This document shows, one piece after another, positions 1-6,183 of a stretch of 6,351 nucleotides of DNA (the stretch's first letter is position 1; the number at the start of each line of letters is the position of its first letter). The stretch covers positions 6,960 to 13,310 of the forward strand of contig DBDB01000093.1 of assembly GCA_002293345.1 (NCBI GenBank), in the 5' to 3' direction. The notes beneath the pieces were generated by a model. It saw only the letters and a program-made list of their open reading frames with translations. It searched no databases and was not told the DNA's origin. Position numbers and translations under genes: made by a program. The stretch comes from Alistipes sp. UBA943. GTDB lineage: Bacteria; Bacteroidota; Bacteroidia; Bacteroidales; Rikenellaceae.

Positions 1-179
1 ATACAACGGAGGGAGAAGGCGTACCCGACGCCATAGGTATCCGTATCGTACCCCGTGGAATTGAAGTACAATCGACGCGCAATCGTAGTAGAAGTCGCCT
101 GCCAGGACCAGTAGCCCCCGCTGGAAGCCTGACTGCCCAACTGCCCACTGGAGTCGTAACGGCGCCCCGACACGGGGAG
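1..179 (-). CDS. Orphan FISUMP-like C-terminal module, runs off left edge
   Basis: Read on the minus strand, the frame gives LPVSGRRYDSSGQ, then GGYWSW, ARRLYFN and a C-terminal AFSLRC. This is the pattern of the second half of the FISUMP domain (Fibrobacter succinogenes major paralogous domain: LPxGYR..NG, YWSS, F, GFSVRCV), a C-type-lectin-like fold found in surface and lipoproteins. Only about 60 residues are present. The N-terminal half of the domain, a signal peptide and an ATG are all missing; a GTG at 173-171 is the only obvious start. The open frame reaches back to the M16 stop at 240-242 and is in phase with it, but a terminator (194-225) lies between. The module is paralogous to the one at the right edge (32 of 59 residues identical by hand count). 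It may be an untranslated cassette rather than a gene. The domain call rests on motif recognition without a profile search. Confidence 0.5.
165..177. other. Conserved GC hairpin at the start of the left FISUMP module
   Basis: CCCCG-ACA-CGGGG is a perfect 5-bp stem with a three-base loop. It sits exactly where similarity to the right-edge module begins, and the right module has the same stem with another loop (6171-6183). It is flanked by the palindromes GGCGCC (161-166) and GAGATCTC (180-187). The stem also encodes the LPxxG residues, so coding constraint explains part of its conservation. Confidence 0.4.
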
Positions 180-193
180 GAGATCTCGTAAAT

Positions 194-225
194 AAGAAAA
201 AGCCCGCTTACGCGGGCTTTTTCTT
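194..225 (-). terminator. Intrinsic terminator after the M16 gene
   Basis: A perfect 14-bp inverted repeat, AAGAAAAAGCCCGC / GCGGGCTTTTTCTT, encloses a 4-base loop. It begins 14 bases after the M16 stop codon. On the minus strand the GC core is followed by TTTTTCTT, the U-rich tail expected of a Rho-independent terminator. The A-run on the other arm makes it potentially bidirectional. It separates the M16 gene from the orphan FISUMP module downstream. Confidence 0.85.
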
Positions 226-239
226 GTATTGAAACGTAC

Positions 240-3068
240 TTATTTAGCGGGCCTCATAGAGACATGAATGAGGTTTTGGCTATCGAGGAGTTTCTTCGCG
301 AGGTTTTGAATATCGTCATACGACACGCTTTCAACGATCTGTTTGTAGTGTTTGAGCATGTTTTCGTGCGACATTTCGTAATAGTTCTCCATGATCTGGA
401 ACCACACGCCATTGGACTCGAGCGCGGTATCGAAACTCTTGACCATGAACTGCTTTCCGTTATCCACATCTTCACGGATGGGCCCATTCTCAGCGATCGT
501 ACGGAGCTCTTCGACAATGATTTGCGCCAGTTCTTCGGCCATAGCTTCGTTCGTGTCGAACGACATGTAGAGGCCGTATTGCGCCACTGGATAGTGGGTC
601 AATTCGCTGCTCACCCGAACACCGTAGGTACCGCCTTTCTCCTCACGGATGGATTGGAGGTAACGTACGTTCAAAGCTTGACGGAGTAGTTGTAACGTCA
701 CGTTATTCTTGATCGTGTACGCATCGGCATCGGCATGGAACATGAGATATTCCCCCACTTTGGGCTGCATCATGGGAGTGGTGAACTCGTTGGTCACAAC
801 ACCGGACACCGCCCTCACACCGTCATCCGTGTACCCTGCCACGCCGTCATTCGACACAGGCAACGATCCGATATACTTCTCCACGAGCGGTTTGAGTGTC
901 TCGAGGTCTACGTTGCCCACGAACGTGAACGTGAAGTCACGCGCATCCGAATAGAACTTCTTACCGATCTGTTCCATCATCTCGAACTTGACGCCCTCCA
1001 GCATCTCCAACGTCATCTCCTGACGCCTCGGGTTGTTTCCGAAGATGGTTTTTTGACGTTCGACGGCCATCGTGTAATCGGGATTCGCCTCGGCATTCTG
1101 CAAATACTGGCGATACTGTCCCATCACGGTATTGAACGCATCTTCGGACCATCGTGGTTGCGTGAAGGCCATGTAAAGCACCTGCAACATGGTTTCGAGG
1201 TCTTTCGGCGACGCCGATCCTGCCATTCCGTGCTCATAGGCACTCAACGAGAGGTTGAGGGCGCTGTTTTTATCCTCCAATTTCTTTTTCAGTTCGATAC
1301 CCGTAAAATCTCCGATACCCGACGTATTGATCACAGGCGAGAGGAGCAGGGCAGCCGTCATTTGCTCGGTGGGGAGCGACATCACACCACCCTTGGACGT
1401 CATGTGGAACATCACCTCGTCGGCCTTCACCGTATTGGGTTTCACGCGGATCCTGACACCATTTTTGAGCGTCCACTCCGTCACTTCGAGGTCACCGTTA
1501 ATGTGGTGTTTTTTGACTTTGGACCCTTTGAGTTTCGTACCTGCGGGGATCAACGGACGACTCAAATCCGTATCCGTATAACCGGCCACCTCGGAGTTAC
1601 GAACTTCATCCATGACCCGGATCATATCCGAAGCGGACGGGATCACGAGACCCTCCTTGGCCGGTGAATCGACCATCACGATCCGATTCTTGTCCGTGAT
1701 CAGTTGGGCGGCCCACTGGTTGAGGTCTTCGAGGGTGATCATCTCGACCATCTGTTTGTCGATTCGGTAGGTCTCCTCAGCGGACGGCATAGCTGTGCCG
1801 TAGGAGTAGTTGTTGAGGTATGTCCAGATAAACTGGGCATTCGTACGGTCGTTACGGCTTGCGTATTGGGTCTCTATATTGCTCAACATGGCGGCTTTCG
1901 CCCGGTCGAGTTCCCCCTGTGTAAATCCATAGCGGCGCATCTTTTCGATCTCGGTCATCATGGCCTCGAAACCGGTGAGGATTTCGCCTTCGCGTGTCTG
2001 CACCAGGACAGCCGTTTGCTCTTGCGACGGGTTCATCCCCGTAACGTTACCGATATTCATATTGCCGCCGATAAACGGAGCATCGGGTTGGAGGGATGTT
2101 TCCAACAGACGGAGGTTGAAGATGTAGCTCGTGAAGGTGTCATACGTGTCGATCATCTGTCGGATCATCAGTCCGTTTGCCTCGACGGGCGGAGCCTGAC
2201 GGCGGTAGAAGATAGCGGCACGCGAATACGTTTGTTCCGGATCGGAGAAGATACTCACGATAGGCTCCTCGTTATCGGGAGCGGGGTATGCCACCTTTTG
2301 GGGTGCATCGGCGGGTGAGGCTGGGATGTCCGCCATGAGTTTGATGAGTTTCGCTTCGATCTGATCCACGTCCAGGTCACCGACGATGACGATGGCCTGA
2401 TTTCCGGGATGGTACCAATCGTGATAGAAATCCTCGATGTCCTGATACGAGAACGAGCGGAGACCATCCAGATGCCCGATAATGTTACGTTCTGTGTATT
2501 TGGACCCACGGTGCACGGCATCCATCATCGCCAACATGCTGCGCCATGACGCGGTTTCAGTGGTACGCAACTCCTCGGAGATCACACCGCGTTCGGCGTC
2601 GATTTCGGCGGGTTGGAGGTCGATGAAACGCGACCAGTCATGCAGAATGAGCAGGGTGGTATCGACGAGACCGGGTTTGTTCGTCTGCACGTTGTTGACG
2701 TTGTATATGGTCTGGTCGAACCCGGTGCTTGCATTCAGGTCGGCACCGAACTTCACCCCCTGGCTTTCGAGATAGGTGATCATCTGTTTGCCGGGCAGGT
2801 TTTTGGTACCGTTGAATGCCATGTGCTCGAGGAAGTGCGCGAGCCCTTGTTGGTGGTCGCCCTCCTGAATGGCACCTACGTTATGCAGGATGTAGAAATT
2901 GGCCTGATTTTTCGGTTTTTCATTGTGACGGATGTAGTACCGCATACCGTTCTTGAGCGTACCGACACGCACCGCGGGATCCACCGGCACAGGCATCATG
3001 GGGTCGATCTGCGCTGTTGCACTGAACAACGTCACGACGCCGATCAATAGCAGAATGATTTTTTTCAT
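240..3068 (-). CDS. Periplasmic M16 family zinc metallopeptidase (pitrilysin/insulinase type)
   Basis: The 942-residue product is a two-lobed M16 peptidase. Residues 1-20 form a signal peptide (KK, a hydrophobic stretch, SATA-Q), so it acts beyond the inner membrane. The inverted zinc motif HFLEH lies at H78-E81-H82. The third ligand is E159 in ERGVISEE, 77 residues after H82, the same spacing as in pitrilysin (H88, H92, E169). Two M16 catalytic-type and two M16_C lobes fill roughly 35-480 and 525-935; the second half lacks HxxEH, as is normal for the inactive lobe. GGTYGV near 812-817 matches the conserved Arg/Tyr substrate-binding region of the C-terminal half. Family members cleave peptides or unfolded polypeptides inside a closed chamber; the substrate here is unknown. 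The length is usual for Bacteroidales homologues and no lesion is visible. It starts 26 bases after the HTH gene with no promoter-like box in the gap, so it is probably the last gene of that operon. Confidence 0.95.
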   Translation of the reverse strand: MKKIILLLIGVVTLFSATAQIDPMMPVPVDPAVRVGTLKNGMRYYIRHNEKPKNQANFYILHNVGAIQEGDHQQGLAHFLEHMAFNGTKNLPGKQMITYLESQGVKFGADLNASTGFDQTIYNVNNVQTNKPGLVDTTLLILHDWSRFIDLQPAEIDAERGVISEELRTTETASWRSMLAMMDAVHRGSKYTERNIIGHLDGLRSFSYQDIEDFYHDWYHPGNQAIVIVGDLDVDQIEAKLIKLMADIPASPADAPQKVAYPAPDNEEPIVSIFSDPEQTYSRAAIFYRRQAPPVEANGLMIRQMIDTYDTFTSYIFNLRLLETSLQPDAPFIGGNMNIGNVTGMNPSQEQTAVLVQTREGEILTGFEAMMTEIEKMRRYGFTQGELDRAKAAMLSNIETQYASRNDRTNAQFIWTYLNNYSYGTAMPSAEETYRIDKQMVEMITLEDLNQWAAQLITDKNRIVMVDSPAKEGLVIPSASDMIRVMDEVRNSEVAGYTDTDLSRPLIPAGTKLKGSKVKKHHINGDLEVTEWTLKNGVRIRVKPNTVKADEVMFHMTSKGGVMSLPTEQMTAALLLSPVINTSGIGDFTGIELKKKLEDKNSALNLSLSAYEHGMAGSASPKDLETMLQVLYMAFTQPRWSEDAFNTVMGQYRQYLQNAEANPDYTMAVERQKTIFGNNPRRQEMTLEMLEGVKFEMMEQIGKKFYSDARDFTFTFVGNVDLETLKPLVEKYIGSLPVSNDGVAGYTDDGVRAVSGVVTNEFTTPMMQPKVGEYLMFHADADAYTIKNNVTLQLLRQALNVRYLQSIREEKGGTYGVRVSSELTHYPVAQYGLYMSFDTNEAMAEELAQIIVEELRTIAENGPIREDVDNGKQFMVKSFDTALESNGVWFQIMENYYEMSHENMLKHYKQIVESVSYDDIQNLAKKLLDSQNLIHVSMRPAK

Positions 3069-3094
3069 GGTTTTTTGGATTGGTTGATATTTGA

Positions 3095-3385
3095 TTATTT
3101 TGATCTACTTGATTTGGTTGTTACAACCCCGTCGATTTCGTCATAATCGGTTATGGATCTGGGTATGGACGTATCGAATTTGGGCACGGAGTATTTAAGG
3201 ATATCTCCGGGTTGGCATTTCAATTCGCGACAGAGCGCATTGAGGGTTTCAAACCGCAACGCCTTGGCTTTTCCGGTTTTGAGGACGGAGAGATTTTGTG
3301 GCGCGATGTCGATCCGTTCGGCGAGTTCGCTGAGCGACATTTTCTGCCGCGCCATCATCACATCTATATGGATAAGAATAGCCAT
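3095..3385 (-). CDS. Small XRE/Cro-C1-type HTH regulator partnered with DUF2975
   Basis: A 96-residue DNA-binding protein. The N-terminal MAILIHIDVMMARQKMSLSELAERI is typical of the short HTH_26/YozG-like class. Helix 2 of the HTH is about residues 17-27 (SLSELAERIDI) and the recognition helix about 28-37 (APQNLSVLKT), followed by GKAKALRFETLNALCRELKCQPGDILKY, the usual end of the domain near residue 65. The last 30 residues are polar, Ser/Asp-rich and probably flexible, longer than in many homologues. The ATG follows the stop of the DUF2975 gene by one base (TAAcATG), which implies translational coupling. Known DUF2975/HTH pairs suggest it regulates its own operon; the palindrome and dyad repeats upstream of the operon are the obvious candidate operators. 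The target is inferred, not shown. Confidence 0.9.
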   Translation of the reverse strand: MAILIHIDVMMARQKMSLSELAERIDIAPQNLSVLKTGKAKALRFETLNALCRELKCQPGDILKYSVPKFDTSIPRSITDYDEIDGVVTTKSSRSK

Positions 3386-3386
3386 G

Positions 3387-3845
3387 TTATATGGTTAGTT
3401 TCTGCTCTTCGCCGAGTTTCATACCGATGGTAAATATTTCGGCGGAGAAGAGGATGAGTATGGCGATAAACAGGTTCCAGTAGTTGATCGGGAAGGTTCC
3501 CGTGGTGCGCATGGCGGCGCTGCTGCTGAGGGTTGCCACGACGAGCAATCCTGCGATGACGCGCGTGCAGACGACGATCCCCTTCGGCAGGGGACGTTCA
3601 TCACGGATGGCACGCCTCAACATATTGATCATCATCGCGACAAGCACCAGGATCACCACCCTGGCCGACGCCCCGACCCACAACCACGCGAGGCTGATAT
3701 GCAACCCCGGGTGGAATTGTTCAGGCACACCGTTTTTGTGCAACTGCCACCATCCGTGAAGTACCCCGACGGCCAATACGGTGAAATAGGCGATATATAT
3801 ATATAGCAACCGCCGGTTAAGAGTTTTTTTGAGTTGAGTCTCCAT
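3387..3845 (-). CDS. DUF2975 family four-helix membrane protein
   Basis: A 152-residue integral membrane protein. Hydrophobic segments lie at about 12-32, 48-75, 90-110 and 121-142. The C-terminal FTIGMKLGEEQKLTI is the hallmark of DUF2975 proteins (xxGxxLxEEQDLTI). The molecular function of the family is unknown; it is regularly encoded next to a small HTH regulator, as here, and may act as a membrane-side partner or sensor. I place the start at the ATG of METQLKKTLN (3845). The frame stays open to 3971, but the extra 42 residues would be encoded upstream of a near-perfect promoter (3865-3895) and consist of the translated DNA repeats, so the longer form is unlikely. The leader is only about a dozen bases and lacks a convincing Shine-Dalgarno. 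It is the first gene of the DUF2975-HTH-M16 operon. Confidence 0.9.
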   Translation of the reverse strand: METQLKKTLNRRLLYIYIAYFTVLAVGVLHGWWQLHKNGVPEQFHPGLHISLAWLWVGASARVVILVLVAMMINMLRRAIRDERPLPKGIVVCTRVIAGLLVVATLSSSAAMRTTGTFPINYWNLFIAILILFSAEIFTIGMKLGEEQKLTI

Positions 3846-3864
3846 GATCTTTTTGCTTCTGAGA

Positions 3865-3895
3865 CAAATATAGTACATTTTTTCCGGAAAGCAAA
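3865..3895 (-). promoter_or_regulatory. Bacteroidota-type promoter for the DUF2975-HTH-M16 operon
   Basis: On the minus strand TTTG (3895-3892) is followed after 19 bases by TATATTTG (3872-3865). This is an exact match to the Bacteroidota -33/-7 consensus TTTG-N19-TAnnTTTG. Transcription would start near 3858, about 13 bases before the DUF2975 ATG at 3845. This position excludes the upstream ATG at 3971 and fixes the start of the gene. Confidence 0.8.
3881..3890. promoter_or_regulatory. 10-bp palindrome in the promoter spacer, candidate operator
   Basis: TTTCCGGAAA is a perfect palindrome lying wholly between the -33 and -7 boxes of the minus-strand promoter. A protein bound here would block RNA polymerase. 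The XRE regulator encoded in the same operon is the natural candidate for autorepression. That assignment is inferred from position only. Confidence 0.45.
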
Positions 3896-3899
3896 TTTT

Positions 3900-3963
3900 T
3901 TTCACGAGAAACATGAAATTTTTCACGAGAAACATGAAATTTTTCACGAGAAACGTGATGGTT
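3900..3963. repeat. Three tandem 21-bp repeats of a dyad motif between divergent promoters
   Basis: Copies 3901-3921 and 3922-3942 are identical; copy 3943-3963 matches at 17 of 21 positions. Each contains an imperfect dyad, TTTCACG-AGAAA-CATGAAA in the first two. In the third the inner part is perfect: TCACG (3944-3948), AGAAA, CGTGA (3954-3958). The 21-base period equals two helical turns, so bound proteins would line up on one face of the DNA. The array starts about 5 bases upstream of the -33 box of the minus promoter and ends about 18 bases upstream of the -33 box of dsbD. That position suits an activator or a shared regulator of both transcripts. Confidence 0.8.
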
Positions 3964-3981
3964 TTTGGCACTTCGGCGGGT

Positions 3982-4011
3982 TTTGCGATTCCGAAAATTT
4001 TTCTACCTTTG
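3982..4011 (+). promoter_or_regulatory. Bacteroidota-type promoter for dsbD
   Basis: TTTG (3982-3985) is followed after 18 bases by TACCTTTG (4004-4011), matching the consensus TTTG-N19-TAnnTTTG with a spacer one base short. Transcription would begin near 4018 and leave about 13 bases before the ATG at 4031. This rules out an N-terminal extension from a TTG at 3965, which lies upstream of the -33 box. No Shine-Dalgarno is visible in the short A-rich leader. Confidence 0.8.
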
Positions 4012-4030
4012 TGCTGATAAAGATACCGGT

Positions 4031-6052
4031 ATGAAACTGATTATTCGTTTGGCTCTTGCGTCGGCCATCCTTTTTGGCGCAAACAATTTGGCGCATGCCC
4101 AGGCTCCCGTTACGACGATCGAGTGGGCTCCATCCGTATCGGAATCGGGCGATGGCGTGTACGAGGTGCACTTTACGGGTAAGATCCTGCCCGGGTGGCA
4201 CACGTACGATATGCACTCCGATCTGATGTCCACACTGGTGGAGATCGAGTCGCACGACGGTCTGACGTTGGAGGGTGCTGCGTACGAGGTAACCCCCTCG
4301 AAACGCGAGTGGGACGACATTTTCGAGGTTGAGATCGGCACCTATTACGAGCAGATCGTACTGGGTCAAAAAGTAAAATTGACGGGTGAAACCGGCACGT
4401 TGAAGGGCCTTATCAACTGGCGTGCGTGTGAGGATGAGAACTGCAATTCGCCCGAGGATTGGTTCTTCGAGGTATCCATCGGTGCCGGTGCCACGGGGGT
4501 CAGTGCATCTGTTGCCCCGCAAAGCGGGGGTACAGATGTGTCCCGCGGGGCGGCCCGTGACGAGGTGAGTGTGGCCGGTAAAGTAGCCAAAGCGACCATG
4601 TGGGGAGCGATCGTTGCGGCTATTTTGTGGGGTCTGGCGGCACTGGTGACTCCCTGTGTATTCCCGATGATTCCGATGACCGTGTCGTTCTTCCTGAAAG
4701 GCAGCGGATCGGCACGCAAAGGGCGTTTCAGGGCGTTGATGTACGGTATTTTCATCGTGCTGCTCTACACGTTGCCCATCGCGGCACTGATCCTGATCAC
4801 CCGTTTTGTGGGTGGTGACGCTGTGACGGCCGATATTTTCAACTGGATCGCCACACACTGGATCCCCAACCTGATCTTCTTCCTCGTGTTCATGCTCTTC
4901 GCAGCATCGTTCTTCGGGGCGTTCGAGATCACGTTGCCCAGCTGGATGGTCAATAAATCGGACAAAAATGCCGATAAGGGTGGTCTCGTCGGGGTATTCT
5001 TCATGGCGCTCACACTGGTGCTCGTGTCGTTCTCCTGCACCGGGCCGATGGTCGGGTCTGCCATCATGGGATCCCTGTCCGGAGACTTCTGGATGCCGAT
5101 CGTGACGATGCTTGCCTTCTCGATCACCTTCGCACTCCCCTTCACACTCTTTGCGTTCTTCCCGTCGCTGTTGAAAAACCTGCCCAAAAGCGGAGGATGG
5201 CTCTCGACGGTAAAAGTAGTACTCGGATTTATCGAGGTGGCACTCGGATTGAAGTTCCTCTCGATGGCCGATCAGACATACCACTGGGGAATTCTCGACC
5301 GTGAGGTGTATCTCGCTATCTGGATCGTATGTTTCGGGTTGCTCGGCCTCTATCTGCTCGGCAAGATTCGCTTCAAGCACGATGACGAGGTGAAACATGT
5401 CTCTGTGACACGTCTCACCCTGGCGATTATATCCCTCTCGTTCACCGTGTACATGATTCCCGGTATGTGGGGCGCACCCCTCCGTGCCCTGTCGGGATAC
5501 ATGCCTCCTCTGGCCACACAAGATTTTGTGATCGGGGCCAGTGCCGGAGCTGCGCCGATAGGCGGTGCGGAGGCTGCGGCCCGTGACGGACAGGCTATCA
5601 AGTATGCGGATATCCTACACTGGCCGTACGACCTGCCCGGATATTTCGATTTGAAACAGGCCGAGGAAGTGGCACAGCGCGTGGAGAAACCACTCTTTGT
5701 CGATATTACCGGTATTGCGTGCGTGAACTGTCGCGAGATGGAGGCACGTGTGTGGAGCGATCCTCGCGTGCAACAGCTCCTGCGTGACAATTTTGTCCTT
5801 GTGGCACTCTACACCGACGACAAAACGAAACTCCCTGAAAACGAGTGGGTTACAACACCCAACGGGCGTCAACTCAAAGATATGGGGCGTGTGAATTCAT
5901 ACATCGCACAGACGCGTTTCGGGGTGAACGGACAGCCCAACTACCTGATCCTCGGACGTGACGGTGAGGAGATCGTCCCCAGACGTGCCTATGACCTCGA
6001 TATCGAGGCATACATAGCGTTCCTCAAAGCCGGTATCGAAGCATATAAATAA
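4031..6052 (+). CDS. dsbD: Thiol:disulfide interchange protein DsbD (thioredoxin-tailed membrane reductase)
   Basis: A 673-residue protein that carries electrons from cytoplasmic thioredoxin across the inner membrane to periplasmic disulfide partners. A signal peptide (1-24, ending AHAQA) precedes a periplasmic alpha-like domain (about 28-150) with the pair C133/C138 in CEDENC, spaced CX4C rather than the CX5C of E. coli DsbD. A Gly/Ser/Ala linker leads to a membrane domain (about 190-482) with roughly eight helices. Its redox cysteines are C209 in VTPCVFPMIP and C336 in SFSCTGPMVG. The C-terminal thioredoxin-like gamma domain (about 535-673) carries C564-V-N-C567. All six expected cysteines are present. 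C434 in a membrane helix is an extra one. Length and domain order are normal for Bacteroidales DsbD. The start is MKLIIRLALA, just downstream of the promoter. It is transcribed alone, divergently from the DUF2975-HTH-M16 operon, and ends before a strong hairpin. Bacteroidota homologues may serve cytochrome c maturation or envelope thiol stress; the partner is not visible here. Confidence 0.96.
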   Translation: MKLIIRLALASAILFGANNLAHAQAPVTTIEWAPSVSESGDGVYEVHFTGKILPGWHTYDMHSDLMSTLVEIESHDGLTLEGAAYEVTPSKREWDDIFEVEIGTYYEQIVLGQKVKLTGETGTLKGLINWRACEDENCNSPEDWFFEVSIGAGATGVSASVAPQSGGTDVSRGAARDEVSVAGKVAKATMWGAIVAAILWGLAALVTPCVFPMIPMTVSFFLKGSGSARKGRFRALMYGIFIVLLYTLPIAALILITRFVGGDAVTADIFNWIATHWIPNLIFFLVFMLFAASFFGAFEITLPSWMVNKSDKNADKGGLVGVFFMALTLVLVSFSCTGPMVGSAIMGSLSGDFWMPIVTMLAFSITFALPFTLFAFFPSLLKNLPKSGGWLSTVKVVLGFIEVALGLKFLSMADQTYHWGILDREVYLAIWIVCFGLLGLYLLGKIRFKHDDEVKHVSVTRLTLAIISLSFTVYMIPGMWGAPLRALSGYMPPLATQDFVIGASAGAAPIGGAEAAARDGQAIKYADILHWPYDLPGYFDLKQAEEVAQRVEKPLFVDITGIACVNCREMEARVWSDPRVQQLLRDNFVLVALYTDDKTKLPENEWVTTPNGRQLKDMGRVNSYIAQTRFGVNGQPNYLILGRDGEEIVPRRAYDLDIEAYIAFLKAGIEAYK

Positions 6053-6059
6053 GAGGGGT

Positions 6060-6085
6060 GGCGCGCGCCGCGGGACACAGTCCCG
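6060..6085. other. GC-rich palindrome and short hairpin before the dsbD terminator
   Basis: GGCGCGCGCC (6060-6069) is a perfect palindrome. CGGGAC-ACA-GTCCCG (6071-6085) is a 6-bp stem with a triloop that abuts the base of the terminator stem at 6086. GGCGCGCGC (6060-6068) is also the reverse complement of GCGCGCGCC at 6147-6155 beyond the terminator, so a larger fold enclosing it is possible. The role may be transcript-end protection or simply structured spacer. Confidence 0.4.
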
Positions 6086-6124
6086 ATGCAAAAGAGGAAG
6101 CGACAATCGCTTCCTCTTTTGCAT
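6086..6124 (+). terminator. Terminator hairpin after dsbD
   Basis: A perfect 18-bp inverted repeat: ATGCAAAAGAGGAAGCGA on the left arm, its complement on the right arm (6107-6124), and a CAA loop. It begins 33 bases after the dsbD stop. The right arm contains a TTTT run but no long U tail follows, so release may be less clean than at the M16 terminator. The AAAA run on the left arm would allow function in either direction. Confidence 0.8.
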
Positions 6125-6129
6125 AATGG

Positions 6130-6183
6130 CGAGCTATGCTCGACATGCGCGCGCCCGGTGACGGACATCTCCCCGCGCCGGGG
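6130..6183. other. Two hairpins leading into the right FISUMP module
   Basis: CGAGC-TAT-GCTCG (6130-6142) is a 5-bp stem directly after the terminator. CCCCG-CGC-CGGGG (6171-6183) is a 5-bp stem at the start of the module; it has the same stem sequence and triloop size as the hairpin in the left module (165-177) but a different loop. The segment between them, 6143-6170, is GC-rich and holds no recognised site. Confidence 0.4.

Noticed and set aside
735..1667. Open frame of about 310 codons antisense to the M16 gene
   Set aside because: His/Arg-rich without recognisable motifs, and fully inside a well-supported M16 gene.
3069..3130. Repeated TTGAT motifs in front of the M16 gene as an operator
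   Set aside because: The copies are irregularly spaced, AT-rich and partly inside the HTH coding sequence; low complexity explains them.
3901..3963. CRISPR-like repeats
   Set aside because: The copies are directly adjacent, with no spacers and no cas genes.
3846..3971. N-terminal extension of the DUF2975 protein with FLVKNFM repeats
   Set aside because: The peptide repeat is the translated 21-bp DNA repeat (a multiple of three), and the stretch lies upstream of a consensus promoter.
3965..4030. Upstream TTG start for dsbD
   Set aside because: It would add 22 residues in front of a complete signal peptide and lies before the predicted transcription start.
3944..5521. Long open frame antisense to dsbD (about 525 codons)
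   Set aside because: Its composition is dominated by His, Glu, Arg and Gln with no domain, and it crosses the 21-bp repeats. It is the shadow of dsbD codon usage.
6060..6183. Integron attC-type recombination sites
   Set aside because: The hairpins lack the paired R and L core sites with extrahelical bases that define attC, and no integrase is seen.
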